IMG/VR virus record: IMGVR_UViG_3300008117_000011 | Location: 124,001 to 188,000 of that record | DNA: 64,000 nt | Strand: one strand, 5' to 3' | Source: a virus | Shown here: piece by piece, positions 45,454-53,407 of the stretch | How positions within the stretch are numbered: position 1 is the first letter of the stretch | How the letters are laid out: the number at the start of each line of letters is the position of its first letter | Program-made: the position numbers and the translations under genes | The notes under the pieces: generated by a model | Databases searched by the model: none | What the model was told of the DNA's origin: nothing | What the model saw: the letters and a program-made list of their open reading frames with translations, nothing else

Positions 45454-47194
45454 TGTTTAATGTTGTATTTGTACCTCCTCCCATTTCTTGAAAATTACTA
45501 TATGGGTCGGTTGTTGATCCACCGATTCCGAACTCTTTTGCTTTTTCGGCAATATAATCATATGTACCACCAAAAATATCTTTAATATTTTTACCTAAAT
45601 TATCTATCATATTTTGTGCTCCAGTAAAATCAAAATTAGTTAAATCAAAACTACTTAAACTTGTCATAACGTTACTTAAGTCTGTCACAAGAGTTTTTGC
45701 CACATTTGCCAAAACTTCAGTACCTTTTTCGCCACCAAATTTCCTCCAGGTTTCAGTTTCGGTGTACATAGGTGTAACAAAACCTTCAGTACCTAATCTT
45801 TTATCACCAAAAAGTTTTTCTCTAGTGGTTGTTGTTGCAAAATCATAACCAGCAAGAACATCTTTTTTTGTTGCAATTCCCATTCCAATTGCTTCAACTA
45901 AAGATTTAAAATTTGCATTTAATTTTGTTTGTTCACTTAATTGGTCAAAGGCAATTTCTTCCATTGATTTGCCTCGTAGTTCTTGATCTTTTTTGATGTT
46001 TTCAAGTTCTTTCACTGTGAGTTGTGAAGCTTCAACTGTTCTATATTCACCAGTTCTATTACCTTCTGCGTCTAATTTTGCAACTTTGATTTCAGCAACA
46101 CCTTGTGCGTTTACTTCAGCTAAAGTTGCGATAAGTTCTCTATCTTCTTTTGATGCAATACTTGATGGGAATCTAATTTGTTTCATTTTCATATCAAGAT
46201 TAGCGGCGTTAAGGGCCATTTTTTGAATTGCCCCATCAGCTAGTCCAAGTTCTTTTCCGATTTCATTTAATCTTCTTTTTTCACCTGGCATAATTTCAAA
46301 TTGGCCTAATTCTTTGTTAAAACGAACAAAATCTTTTGACATATTAACAATTTGATTTTGAAGTTCTGTTGGGTCATTTTGAGATAGATCCATCAATCGT
46401 AATGGGTCTAAAAGAGCGTTTGCTGAAACCCCTAGTCTTTGCATTGCTGCAGCAGTTTCTATAGCACCTTTAGGGTCAAATACTTTATCTACAATTGTAA
46501 ATATTTGTGACATATCAATTCCCAATTTTGAGGCTTGCGCTGACATTTTTGCGAGGCCTTTAACGCCACCCTCAAAATTATAGATATTCATTTTATCTAG
46601 ATTTTTGACGACTTGTTCGGATACTGCCGAAACTGAAACACCTGCCTGTCTTGCGATTTCTGCAACCTGTGTCATATTTTCACCAACTTCTTGAATACTA
46701 ATACCAACACCTCTAAATCCACCAGCTAAATCCTTTGCATTAATATTAGTTACTTTTGCTGTCGCACCAAGTTCAAGTAAATCTTGATCAGATACTGAAA
46801 TATCAGTTTTAAATGTATCAGCTAGAGCTTGATATGTCTTTCCAACGTCAGCAGTCTCAAGACCTATTGATGCAAATTTAGACGCACCATCTGCAATTAA
46901 TTTTTTAAATTCATCAACTTTTTGTGAACCTAAACCAATAAAACCTCTTAATCTAGCTTGTTCATCATCTAAAAATCTAGATGTTTTTAGAATACCAGAA
47001 GTACTAACAAGGGCATTACCAATATCAGCAAAATATTGTGATGCCTCCTTTAAACCATCTCTACCTTTGGCAATATTAGCATAGAAACCTTCAGTAAATG
47101 ATTTTGTTAGTATATCACCTTTTATTCCTGCCGAATCACCGGTACCAGATTTACCTTCAACATCAGAACCTTCTGTACTTTGGAACATTAACAT
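45428..47194 (-). CDS. Tape measure protein (frame truncated by a 19-bp duplication)
   Basis: This 588-residue helical protein contains GRDGLKEASQYFADIGNALV near its start and long stretches typical of tape measures: NMTQVAEIARQAGVSVSAVS, GGVKGLAKMSAQASKLGID and AAAMQRLGVSANALLDP. It sets tail length and is threaded inside the tube. It lies between the assembly chaperone and the tube-initiator-like gene, the standard order. T4 gp29 has 590 residues. The frame stops at TGA 45428-45430 directly within a tandem duplication; without it the protein would have 672 residues. The start ATG at 47194 is followed in frame by a second ATG two codons on. A TATTTATA element lies 9 nt upstream. Confidence 0.85.
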   Translation of the reverse strand: MLMFQSTEGSDVEGKSGTGDSAGIKGDILTKSFTEGFYANIAKGRDGLKEASQYFADIGNALVSTSGILKTSRFLDDEQARLRGFIGLGSQKVDEFKKLIADGASKFASIGLETADVGKTYQALADTFKTDISVSDQDLLELGATAKVTNINAKDLAGGFRGVGISIQEVGENMTQVAEIARQAGVSVSAVSEQVVKNLDKMNIYNFEGGVKGLAKMSAQASKLGIDMSQIFTIVDKVFDPKGAIETAAAMQRLGVSANALLDPLRLMDLSQNDPTELQNQIVNMSKDFVRFNKELGQFEIMPGEKRRLNEIGKELGLADGAIQKMALNAANLDMKMKQIRFPSSIASKEDRELIATLAEVNAQGVAEIKVAKLDAEGNRTGEYRTVEASQLTVKELENIKKDQELRGKSMEEIAFDQLSEQTKLNANFKSLVEAIGMGIATKKDVLAGYDFATTTTREKLFGDKRLGTEGFVTPMYTETETWRKFGGEKGTEVLANVAKTLVTDLSNVMTSLSSFDLTNFDFTGAQNMIDNLGKNIKDIFGGTYDYIAEKAKEFGIGGSTTDPYSNFQEMGGGTNTTLNKVEQKISS

Positions 47195-47203
47195 TTTTTA
47201 TTT

Positions 47204-47211
47204 TATAAATA
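47204..47211 (-). promoter_or_regulatory. Late-promoter-like TATTTATA element before the tape measure
   Basis: The sense core TATTTATA lies 9 nt (15 nt to the second ATG) upstream of the tape-measure start. It lies just after the end of the +1-frame chaperone extension (stop 47220-47222). Confidence 0.45.
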
Positions 47212-47219
47212 CTTTCTTA

Positions 47220-47366
47220 TCATTTTTTATCTTCAAGTAACTTGTCAATGGTATACTTTCTAAAATAGGTGGGCATTATCAAATAATCACTATATGATAG
47301 ATGAAGCATTTTTGCTAAAAAAATGTATTCGTCAATAATAATTTTTCTATACTCAGAAGAAAGGCC
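47220..47366 (-). CDS. +1-frame extension of the tail assembly chaperone
   Basis: This open stretch of 48 codons plus stop lies in the +1 frame relative to the gp26-like gene and reads through its stop. It codes GLSSEYRKIIIDEYIFLAKM, then LHLSYSDYLIMPTYFRKYTI and DKLLEDKK. It has no ATG before residue 20. A TTT-TTT-C sequence at 47373-47367 would let the Phe tRNA slip +1 from TTT to TTC, adding these 48 residues to the first 250 residues of the upstream protein (298 total). Short extensions ending in an MPxxxRxxxxxKL helix, placed just before the tape measure, are typical of the longer form of tail assembly chaperones (lambda G/GT arrangement). Confidence 0.6.
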   Translation of the reverse strand, partial: GLSSEYRKIIIDEYIFLAKMLHLSYSDYLIMPTYFRKYTIDKLLEDKK

Positions 47367-48117
47367 GAAAAAATTCAACCCCAAAAGTAATGTTTACCAT
47401 TACTCTTTCTCCAGACGGGGCTATAACTTCTTTGTTTAAATCTAATCTTGGTTCATTGTTTACCAAAAATGATCTTATATATTTAGAATCCATTATAGGC
47501 ATTGACTCAACAAATTTTCCAATTTCAGATCTGTCTTGTGATCCGTTTATTTCAACAATTTGTTTGGCAAGTCTTAATGTTATAATTGGTGCTGTTCTTC
47601 CTTGAGGGTATGAATCAACAATACTTTCAATTTCAAGCGAATCCCTAAGTGTTAAAAGTTTTAATTTAACAGTCGCCTTACTTCTTGGTAAAGTTGTTGT
47701 AAATGTACCATCAGTATCTGGTTGTGCTTCACATTTTTTGATATCCATCTCATCTAGTAAAATTGATGATTCAAATTTTTTCTCAGTTTTTGGGTCAATA
47801 AGTGTTACTTTATATTCCGGACCAAAAGATGTGTTTCTTAAAAATAAAAGTATTGCTTCAATATCACCATCAAGCAAATCTTCCGGACGAAGATCTGGTT
47901 CGTAAAGTTTATTTCTTAATAGTGGTAATACAATTGTTTCTTTAATTGTTTTATTACCCTCAATATTAAGTAATATATTCTCATCGCTTGCGGTTAAATA
48001 ACCCACTTTAACTGATTTCTTTTTTGATGGGTAAAAAATACCACCTGATGGTAATGGTACAACATCGTGTGGTAAGTTAAAATTCATTTGTCCAGCATCA
48101 TTTACACTTATATCCAT
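47353..48117 (-). CDS. gp26: gp26-like baseplate/tail assembly chaperone protein
   Basis: This 254-residue protein starts MDISVNDAGQMNFNLPHDVV, followed by PLPSGGIFYPSKKKSVKVGY and LTASDENILLNIEG. This resembles the T4 gp26-type family (baseplate hub/assembly protein). It contains IEAILLFLRNTSFGPEYKV and ends VNITFGVEFFRPFF. Its place between the tail tube and tape measure is that of the tail assembly chaperone, and a +1 frameshift near codon 250 would add a 48-residue tail. It is likely an assembly factor rather than a final virion part. The TATTTTTA element 13 nt upstream and a terminator before that make it the start of a new transcript. Confidence 0.7.
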   Translation of the reverse strand: MDISVNDAGQMNFNLPHDVVPLPSGGIFYPSKKKSVKVGYLTASDENILLNIEGNKTIKETIVLPLLRNKLYEPDLRPEDLLDGDIEAILLFLRNTSFGPEYKVTLIDPKTEKKFESSILLDEMDIKKCEAQPDTDGTFTTTLPRSKATVKLKLLTLRDSLEIESIVDSYPQGRTAPIITLRLAKQIVEINGSQDRSEIGKFVESMPIMDSKYIRSFLVNNEPRLDLNKEVIAPSGERVMVNITFGVEFFRPFF

Positions 48118-48130
48118 AACTTTTTTATTA

Positions 48131-48138
48131 TAAAAATA
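48131..48138 (-). promoter_or_regulatory. Late-promoter-like TATTTTTA element
   Basis: The sense core TATTTTTA is followed by 13 nt before the ATG at 48117. One base differs from the usual core, but the spacing is exact. Confidence 0.45.
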
Positions 48139-48161
48139 CTTGACTTATGTTTTTTGTAAAT

Positions 48162-48190
48162 AAAAAATCCCATACTTGAAATATGGGATT
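48162..48190 (-). terminator. Terminator after the tail tube gene
   Basis: A 9-bp stem (AATCCCATA, 48166-48174; TATGGGATT, 48182-48190) with a 7-nt loop is followed leftward by TTTTTTATTT. It lies 23 bp beyond the gp19 stop, so the abundant tube message ends here. Confidence 0.85.
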
Positions 48191-48212
48191 AGTAAAAATA
48201 TGTAAAAAATAA

Positions 48213-48701
48213 TTAGTACACGAGTATACAACGATCCATTCGTAAACCACAAGTAATATCAGCAAGTGCATCTTGACTATAAGATAATGTACCAAAGTTA
48301 GCTGAAGTTAAAAATGTTCCTTCTAGAATCCACTTCTCAACAACAACACCTGTTGGATCTAACATCTCAAGGTCAACATTTTTCTTATATCCTGCAGCAT
48401 AACCCATACGACCAGTTACTGATTCAGCACATAAACGAACCCATTCCATAAGTGCTTGTGAGGCTGATGGTCCAATTGGGTCACGGAATTTAACTGAAAT
48501 TTCATCCCAAGTAAATCTACCTGCAACATATGTTGAGGTGTTTAGGAACTGAATCTCAGTTGGGTTTATTTTTATTGAAGGCCGAGACGCACTTTCTACA
48601 TACCATTCATTTATACCCAAACTTGATGGAAATCTCAAGATAAACCTGTTCTGTCGTTTGGGCTCATACGGAACCGGCATCTTCATTAATAAATCAGCCA
48701 T
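48213..48701 (-). CDS. gp19: Tail tube protein gp19
   Basis: This 162-residue protein contains PYEPKRQNRFILRFPSSLGI and NEWYVESASRPSIKI, then SQALMEWVRLCAESVTGRMG and KKNVDLEMLDPTGVVVEKWI. This matches the T4-like gp19 tube protein, which forms the hexameric inner tube of the contractile tail. T4 gp19 has 163 residues. A TATTTATA element 34 nt upstream and a strong terminator 23 bp downstream give it its own short transcript, as expected for an abundant protein. The HAD gene, not the sheath, is its direct upstream neighbour. Confidence 0.93.
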   Translation of the reverse strand: MADLLMKMPVPYEPKRQNRFILRFPSSLGINEWYVESASRPSIKINPTEIQFLNTSTYVAGRFTWDEISVKFRDPIGPSASQALMEWVRLCAESVTGRMGYAAGYKKNVDLEMLDPTGVVVEKWILEGTFLTSANFGTLSYSQDALADITCGLRMDRCILVY

Positions 48702-48735
48702 AGTTTTTTAATTTTTAATTATGTTTATTTTTTAT

Positions 48736-48743
48736 TATAAATA
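48736..48743 (-). promoter_or_regulatory. Late-promoter-like TATTTATA element before gp19 (long-leader class)
   Basis: The sense core TATTTATA lies 34 nt before the gp19 ATG. The same 34-nt spacing occurs before the sheath gene and the ribbon-helix-helix gene. Confidence 0.5.
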
Positions 48744-48766
48744 TATCCGTAATAAATTTTTTCTAT

Positions 48767-49720
48767 TTACTTTGATTTAATTTTGGATACAATTCTATTA
48801 ATTAAGTTCTCTATTATTATTCCTTCATTTAATTCCTCTTCTTTATTATCAGTTTCTATATGAATTTTTGTATATCCTCCTTCTGAAGTATCTTGAATTA
48901 TAAATTTAACTTCTGGATACATCCTTGATAATTCATTTCTTACAAATTCTATCATAGCTTTAACATTCCTTGGGTCATCGTCTGAAAACCCTAATGAAGC
49001 ACTAACATATTTGCCACTTCTAATTAAGTCGTCATATTTTGAAATAAAGTCCGCGAGGGCCACCTTTTTGTTATGTTCAGGGTTTGCCGCACCACCACTA
49101 ACTTCTAAACCAAATCTTTCTCCAAACTCCGGAGATGAAACCGGGTAGTAATCCCCTTTTTCGTCAAGATATAAATCAAGAATTTGATTTTTATCCAAAT
49201 ACTCTAATTTTTCAATAAAATCATCACTAAATTCATTTTCGTGTTTTAAAGTGTCAATAATATTTTCTAACATTTTTTCTTTTTCTTCTGGTGACAATAC
49301 TAAATGAATAAACATTTTAACACCCTTTTTAAGTACTTCTGGGTTGTGACCTCTAGCTGTAATAATTGAAAATGGATTAGCGTAAATTAAACTTTCTTTA
49401 AATTTGTTAAAACTTGGGGATTTTTTATTTTTAAGTATTGCCTCTTTTGAGTCTCTTAAAAAAGTGTCCGGTAATGTAAAATCAATAAAAGCCTCTTTTG
49501 GGTTGTTATTTCTTACTCTATAATCTGGTTCTGTTCTAATCTCCGCAAATTTTTCAGTTGACACCTCAATTGGTTTCCATCTTTTACCAACTTTTTGATC
49601 CATTTTGATTTTGGTCGGCATTTGTAAAATATTATCGTCCCAGTCAAAAGCATAGAGTCTTAACTTTCTATTGCTTTTCATCTCTAAAAGAATTTCTCTA
49701 ACTAATTTTTTGTGATTCAT
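48767..49720 (-). CDS. HAD-superfamily phosphatase-like protein
   Basis: This 317-residue protein starts MNHKKLVREILLEMKSNRKL. It has LRLYAFDWDDNILQMPT (motif I, D-x-D, about residues 25-27), FSIITARGHN (motif II Thr) and LGFSDDDPRNVKAM (motif IV acidic pair), the order found in HAD hydrolases. The lysine of motif III is probably in the KVALADFI region. Length suggests an inserted cap. The substrate is unknown; nucleotide or polynucleotide 3'-phosphatase activity (as in PseT) is one option. It ends with EELNEGIIIENLINRIVS, where LNE-G resembles a T4 prohead-protease site. It lies between sheath and tube genes and has its own TATTTATA element 14 nt upstream. Confidence 0.65.
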   Translation of the reverse strand: MNHKKLVREILLEMKSNRKLRLYAFDWDDNILQMPTKIKMDQKVGKRWKPIEVSTEKFAEIRTEPDYRVRNNNPKEAFIDFTLPDTFLRDSKEAILKNKKSPSFNKFKESLIYANPFSIITARGHNPEVLKKGVKMFIHLVLSPEEKEKMLENIIDTLKHENEFSDDFIEKLEYLDKNQILDLYLDEKGDYYPVSSPEFGERFGLEVSGGAANPEHNKKVALADFISKYDDLIRSGKYVSASLGFSDDDPRNVKAMIEFVRNELSRMYPEVKFIIQDTSEGGYTKIHIETDNKEEELNEGIIIENLINRIVSKIKSK

Positions 49721-49734
49721 AATAATAAATATTA

Positions 49735-49742
49735 TATAAATA
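49735..49742 (-). promoter_or_regulatory. Late-promoter-like TATTTATA element before the HAD gene
   Basis: The sense core TATTTATA is followed by 14 nt before the ATG at 49720. It overlaps the end of the T-run of the sheath terminator, so termination and re-initiation sites are packed together. Confidence 0.5.
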
Positions 49743-49770
49743 AAAAAAGGGAGAACTTGTCCCCCTTTTT
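49742..49770 (-). terminator. Terminator after the tail sheath gene
   Basis: Read leftward, GGGGGA and TCTCCC pair over 6 bp (one G-U), flanked by pairing A and T runs, and the hairpin is followed by TTTTTTTATTT. It lies about 17 bp beyond the sheath stop. Confidence 0.8.
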
Positions 49771-49786
49771 CCTTATTCTATTTTTA

Positions 49787-52700
49787 TCACACATCCTCAA
49801 ACGAAGCACCTGTTGGTGTGATGTAGAAGGTAATGTCAATAAATTCAAGAGATTTTGTAGGTTTGATATAGATTTTACCAACAAGTTGGTTTTTATCTAA
49901 ATCTTCTGTACTATTAGAAACTGTTACTCTAAAGTCATACAAACCTCTATCTCTTCTAATTGCATCAAGAATTGGGTTAACCGCATTCAAGAAGTCCTGT
50001 CTTACTTGTTGATCATTTTGATCAAACAATAGCCTTACAGAAACCGCAGAAATCAACTTACGAGCTTGTAGTAACAATCTTCTTACGTTAATTCTGTCAA
50101 GAGCAGATTCTCTTACTTGTAGAGTTTTGTTACCCCAGATTACAGTACCAACATCAGAGAAAGTTGCAATTGGGTTAATTCTACCAAGGTAAAGAACATC
50201 TCTATCTTCTTGTGTCAACTTCTTACGAGCTTTAACCGCATTAACAATACCACGAGTATAACCAGCGGCCGCAAACCAAGGGAATGCAATGTTATCAGTT
50301 AACGCCAAGTTTCTTGTAACTTCAGCTGTTGGTGGTATGTAGATTTGTGTATTATTCACAGTATCTCTTGTTAATACCCAAGGATAATAAGTTGCTGTGT
50401 AGTTAGAATCAATTCCTGTTTCTTCTAACAAGTCAACAGCTTCTTGTGGGTAAATTAAACCATCAGATTCAGTTGTTGTTGCTTGGAACATATTAAAGTC
50501 TGGCATTGTTGTTACATAAAGTGAGTCAGCTCTTTCGTTCTCAATCATATCAATTGTACCCTCAACAAGACCGGAGTTATTGTAAAGATCAATACCCGGT
50601 GTTGTAAATACATTGATGTTAACAGCTTCAGGATTTGCAAATGTTCTAATACCTAACATATAAGCATAGTAATCTGTGTTACCGTATTCCACACTACCAT
50701 CACCGATAGATATTTGTTTGAATAGTCCGTTTCCAGTACCATTAGGGTATCTTGTTGATGTGCACGCTCCTTTTAAGAAACCAGATCTACCAAGAGTAAA
50801 CTTATCTGCGTTTGTTCTATATTCTCTATAGATGTCCCATCCGTCAAATCCACCATAAACAAATACTGTGAATTTTCTTGAGTTTAATCTGTAGTAAGGA
50901 TTCTCAGGGTCAGTTGGTTCAGAAGAGAATGATGTATTACCAACCTCAAACGCTGGAGTTCCAGATGATGCGTAAACACTTGAAATTGTTACAGCACTAG
51001 CGAATTGGTCCATATGGTATCCTTTTGTTTGGAAATCCCATTCAACACCTTCACCAGTACAAAGATTAAGAGGTCGTCTTTTTCCTTTATATTGGAAGAA
51101 ATCACTATCGTAACCCCAGAATGATGAAAGTCCAAGATATGTTCTTCTTACGTTATCCCCAGGACTTGTAAATACATCGTCAATTCCGTTAGATAATCCA
51201 AATGGTGGGTTATAAACAACTTCACCAGGTATATCATATTTAGTTTTGTAAACTGGGAATGGAGATGTTACTCCCGGATATTCTCTAAATGTATAACCTC
51301 TAAATCCACAAGGAAGAGCGTCAATTGGTGCGTCCTCATTCATCTCTATTAAAATGTATTTAGAATTCAACACGTATTCACCATCAAGAGTTCCTACTTT
51401 TTTAGCGATGAAATTATTTTCTTGTGGGTTCATAGAACAATTTGTGAACTTTTCAAGAACTGTTGGGTTAGCATCACTATCAAAATAATCTCTAATCAAT
51501 AATGTGAATGTTAAATTATTAAATGAAATATCAGAAATTGACACTTTAATTTCAGTGTTTGCTGAATTACCATCAGAAATGCTATAAACTTTAAATAAGT
51601 TGAATACTTTATTACCTCTAACTTCAGAAACAACCCAAGGTGTTACAGGGGACTGGAATCTATCTAAATACCATCCAATTGTATTAGGGTCATTTGCTTG
51701 AGCTTCTTCTGTTGTTACAAGTTCAGAACTTAATCCTCTAATAAATCCTTTATTCCATCCATAACTTAAAAGAGTTTGGAAATTTTCTTCAACCATAAGT
51801 GGTGTTTGTAATCTTGGTTTACCAAAGTTACTTTTCCCAAATACTTTATTGATATTTTTAGAGTCGTTTGAAGACAATGAAACCTCAAAGTCAAAATCAG
51901 TACCAACTTTATTTGTCGCATTGATTGCAAATTTAGCGAAAGGATTTTTCTTAACTGAAGAATAAACACCTGTCATATCTAAAGTAACATCAGTAACACC
52001 AGTGATTTCGTAAACTGGGTTAACATCAGTACTATAAGTTGAGATACCTCTTGATCTTAAAGTTACAACAACTAAGTCATCATATTCAGTGTATGATGTT
52101 CCAGTGTAATAATAGATAACACCAGTAACATTACCAGAATAGCACTCATTTACAATTGGGGCTGTTGGTGTTGGCGTTGGTGGAACTGGAGTTAAAGTAA
52201 CACAAGGATCTGGTGTTGGTGTTGGCGTTGGTGCCGCACTTGTTGTTGTGGTTGTAACCGGTGTTATATTTGTTAAATCCGTTACTGTTGTAAAGAATGA
52301 ATAACCAGTATAAAGACCTGAACCAACATTGTCCATAAGGGCATAATACCAAGCATCGTTAAGTGGTGATGAAGTGTCTAAAGATTCAAAAGGAATTGAC
52401 TCAACACCAAAAACATTTGTTTCTTGTGTATATCCTGTTGTACTTAAATATGTGTAATCACTTTCTGGTATAGCACCAAAATAGTAAACAACCTCATCTT
52501 CCGCAGTTGATGGGTTACTACTTGTTATCACATCTGAGACCATTAAACTAATTTGGTCATCAAGAGTTGTGATGTCACCATCTAACTCTTCATATTCCTC
52601 AGTCAACATACTTTCAATGTCAGACGGAAAAGCACCTAAGAATAATACGTTAGTTGGATTGAGTGTACAAGCACTAAAAGGAATTGAGAATGACAATTCT

Positions 52701-53122
52701 TTTTTAACAACACATACTGGTTCACAATCAACTGTTACACCACTTAAACAAAAATAATCCAATGTTTTAGGATCTAAGTTAGCTTTAGTTACAATTGACC
52801 AAGATGGACCCGCATCATATCCGGATAATCCTAATATTCTTGTTACAAATAATTGATTTGATTGTTGTAAATATGACTTAGCAATATATGCCGCTTCATA
52901 TTTAGGGATTTGTGTATTTACAAATTTTTCTGGTGAAGTTCCACCGAAATAAACTTGGAATTCGTCGTAGTTCTTAACAAAGATTGGTTCAAATGCTGGA
53001 CCCCTTAAAGTCTCACCGGCAATACCTAATGTGGTAACACCAACACTTTGTGCAACGAAACTCAAATCTACTTCAGAAGTGTACACACCTGGTGATACAA
53101 AAACTTTACTGTTAGTAGCCAT
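49787..53122 (-). CDS. gp18: Tail sheath protein gp18 with large insertion
   Basis: This 1111-residue protein begins KVFVSPGVYTSEVDLSFVAQ and SVGVTTLGIAGETLRGPAFE, the typical sheath N-terminus. Late in the protein are NAVKARKKLTQEDRDVLYLG, IWGNKTLQVRESALDRINVR and a C-terminal IYIKPTKSLEFIDITFYIT strand that links neighbouring subunits. T4 gp18 has 659 residues, so about 450 are extra. Part of the extra sequence is a Pro/Thr-rich linker (about 289-325, APTPTPTPDPC...) joining added beta-rich domains that probably project from the tail surface. A TATTTATT element lies 34 nt upstream and a terminator follows. Confidence 0.92.
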   Translation of the reverse strand: MATNSKVFVSPGVYTSEVDLSFVAQSVGVTTLGIAGETLRGPAFEPIFVKNYDEFQVYFGGTSPEKFVNTQIPKYEAAYIAKSYLQQSNQLFVTRILGLSGYDAGPSWSIVTKANLDPKTLDYFCLSGVTVDCEPVCVVKKELSFSIPFSACTLNPTNVLFLGAFPSDIESMLTEEYEELDGDITTLDDQISLMVSDVITSSNPSTAEDEVVYYFGAIPESDYTYLSTTGYTQETNVFGVESIPFESLDTSSPLNDAWYYALMDNVGSGLYTGYSFFTTVTDLTNITPVTTTTTSAAPTPTPTPDPCVTLTPVPPTPTPTAPIVNECYSGNVTGVIYYYTGTSYTEYDDLVVVTLRSRGISTYSTDVNPVYEITGVTDVTLDMTGVYSSVKKNPFAKFAINATNKVGTDFDFEVSLSSNDSKNINKVFGKSNFGKPRLQTPLMVEENFQTLLSYGWNKGFIRGLSSELVTTEEAQANDPNTIGWYLDRFQSPVTPWVVSEVRGNKVFNLFKVYSISDGNSANTEIKVSISDISFNNLTFTLLIRDYFDSDANPTVLEKFTNCSMNPQENNFIAKKVGTLDGEYVLNSKYILIEMNEDAPIDALPCGFRGYTFREYPGVTSPFPVYKTKYDIPGEVVYNPPFGLSNGIDDVFTSPGDNVRRTYLGLSSFWGYDSDFFQYKGKRRPLNLCTGEGVEWDFQTKGYHMDQFASAVTISSVYASSGTPAFEVGNTSFSSEPTDPENPYYRLNSRKFTVFVYGGFDGWDIYREYRTNADKFTLGRSGFLKGACTSTRYPNGTGNGLFKQISIGDGSVEYGNTDYYAYMLGIRTFANPEAVNINVFTTPGIDLYNNSGLVEGTIDMIENERADSLYVTTMPDFNMFQATTTESDGLIYPQEAVDLLEETGIDSNYTATYYPWVLTRDTVNNTQIYIPPTAEVTRNLALTDNIAFPWFAAAGYTRGIVNAVKARKKLTQEDRDVLYLGRINPIATFSDVGTVIWGNKTLQVRESALDRINVRRLLLQARKLISAVSVRLLFDQNDQQVRQDFLNAVNPILDAIRRDRGLYDFRVTVSNSTEDLDKNQLVGKIYIKPTKSLEFIDITFYITPTGASFEDV

Positions 53123-53156
53123 AGTTTTAAAAATGTTTTATTAATTTATTTTAATA

Positions 53157-53164
53157 ATAAATAT
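53157..53164 (-). promoter_or_regulatory. Late-promoter-like TATTTATT element before gp18
   Basis: The sense core TATTTATT lies 34 nt before the sheath ATG, in a 120-bp divergent intergenic region that also serves the plus-strand small gene. Confidence 0.45.
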
Positions 53165-53200
53165 TAGTAATTTTCGTAAAAACTTTACTTCTTATAAACT

Positions 53201-53208
53201 ATTTATAT
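53201..53208 (+). promoter_or_regulatory. Late-promoter-like TATTTATA element before the RHH-like gene
   Basis: TATTTATA on the plus strand is followed by 34 nt before the ATG at 53243. It is about 37 bp from, and opposite to, the sheath element, making a back-to-back promoter pair. Confidence 0.45.
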
Positions 53209-53242
53209 TTTGGTAAGAATTTTTTCTACCTTTTTTCTACCT

Positions 53243-53407
53243 ATGGAAAATAAGCCAAAAAAGATAAAAAATTTAAAGATTTCTGTTGAAGCTCATAACA
53301 CTCTAAAGAGTTATTGTGATAAACGTGGTATCAAAATGTATAAGTTTTTAGAGAACTTAATCTTTGAGAAATGTAAAGAAAAAAGAGATATCTACGGAGA
53401 GAATTAA
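53243..53407 (+). CDS. Small ribbon-helix-helix-like protein
   Basis: This 54-residue basic protein starts MENKPKKIKNLKISVEAHNT, followed by LKSYCDKRGIKMYKFLENLI. A short beta strand (KNLKISVEAH) followed by two helices fits the ribbon-helix-helix fold of CopG/Arc-type DNA-binding proteins. ATG 53243 was chosen over an in-frame start at 53210 because the extra N-terminal residues are hydrophobic and unlike the family. It is the only plus-strand gene within the tail block, and its stop codon overlaps that of the convergent gp15-like gene by 4 nt (TTAA). It could regulate the neighbouring divergent sheath promoter; this is inference. Confidence 0.6.
   Translation: MENKPKKIKNLKISVEAHNTLKSYCDKRGIKMYKFLENLIFEKCKEKRDIYGEN

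Noticed and set aside
47366-47376. A -1 slippery site (T-TTT-TTC) at the chaperone overlap
   Set aside because: The six Ts are aligned as full codons in the zero frame, so the classic -1 heptamer is out of register, and the useful downstream frame is +1.
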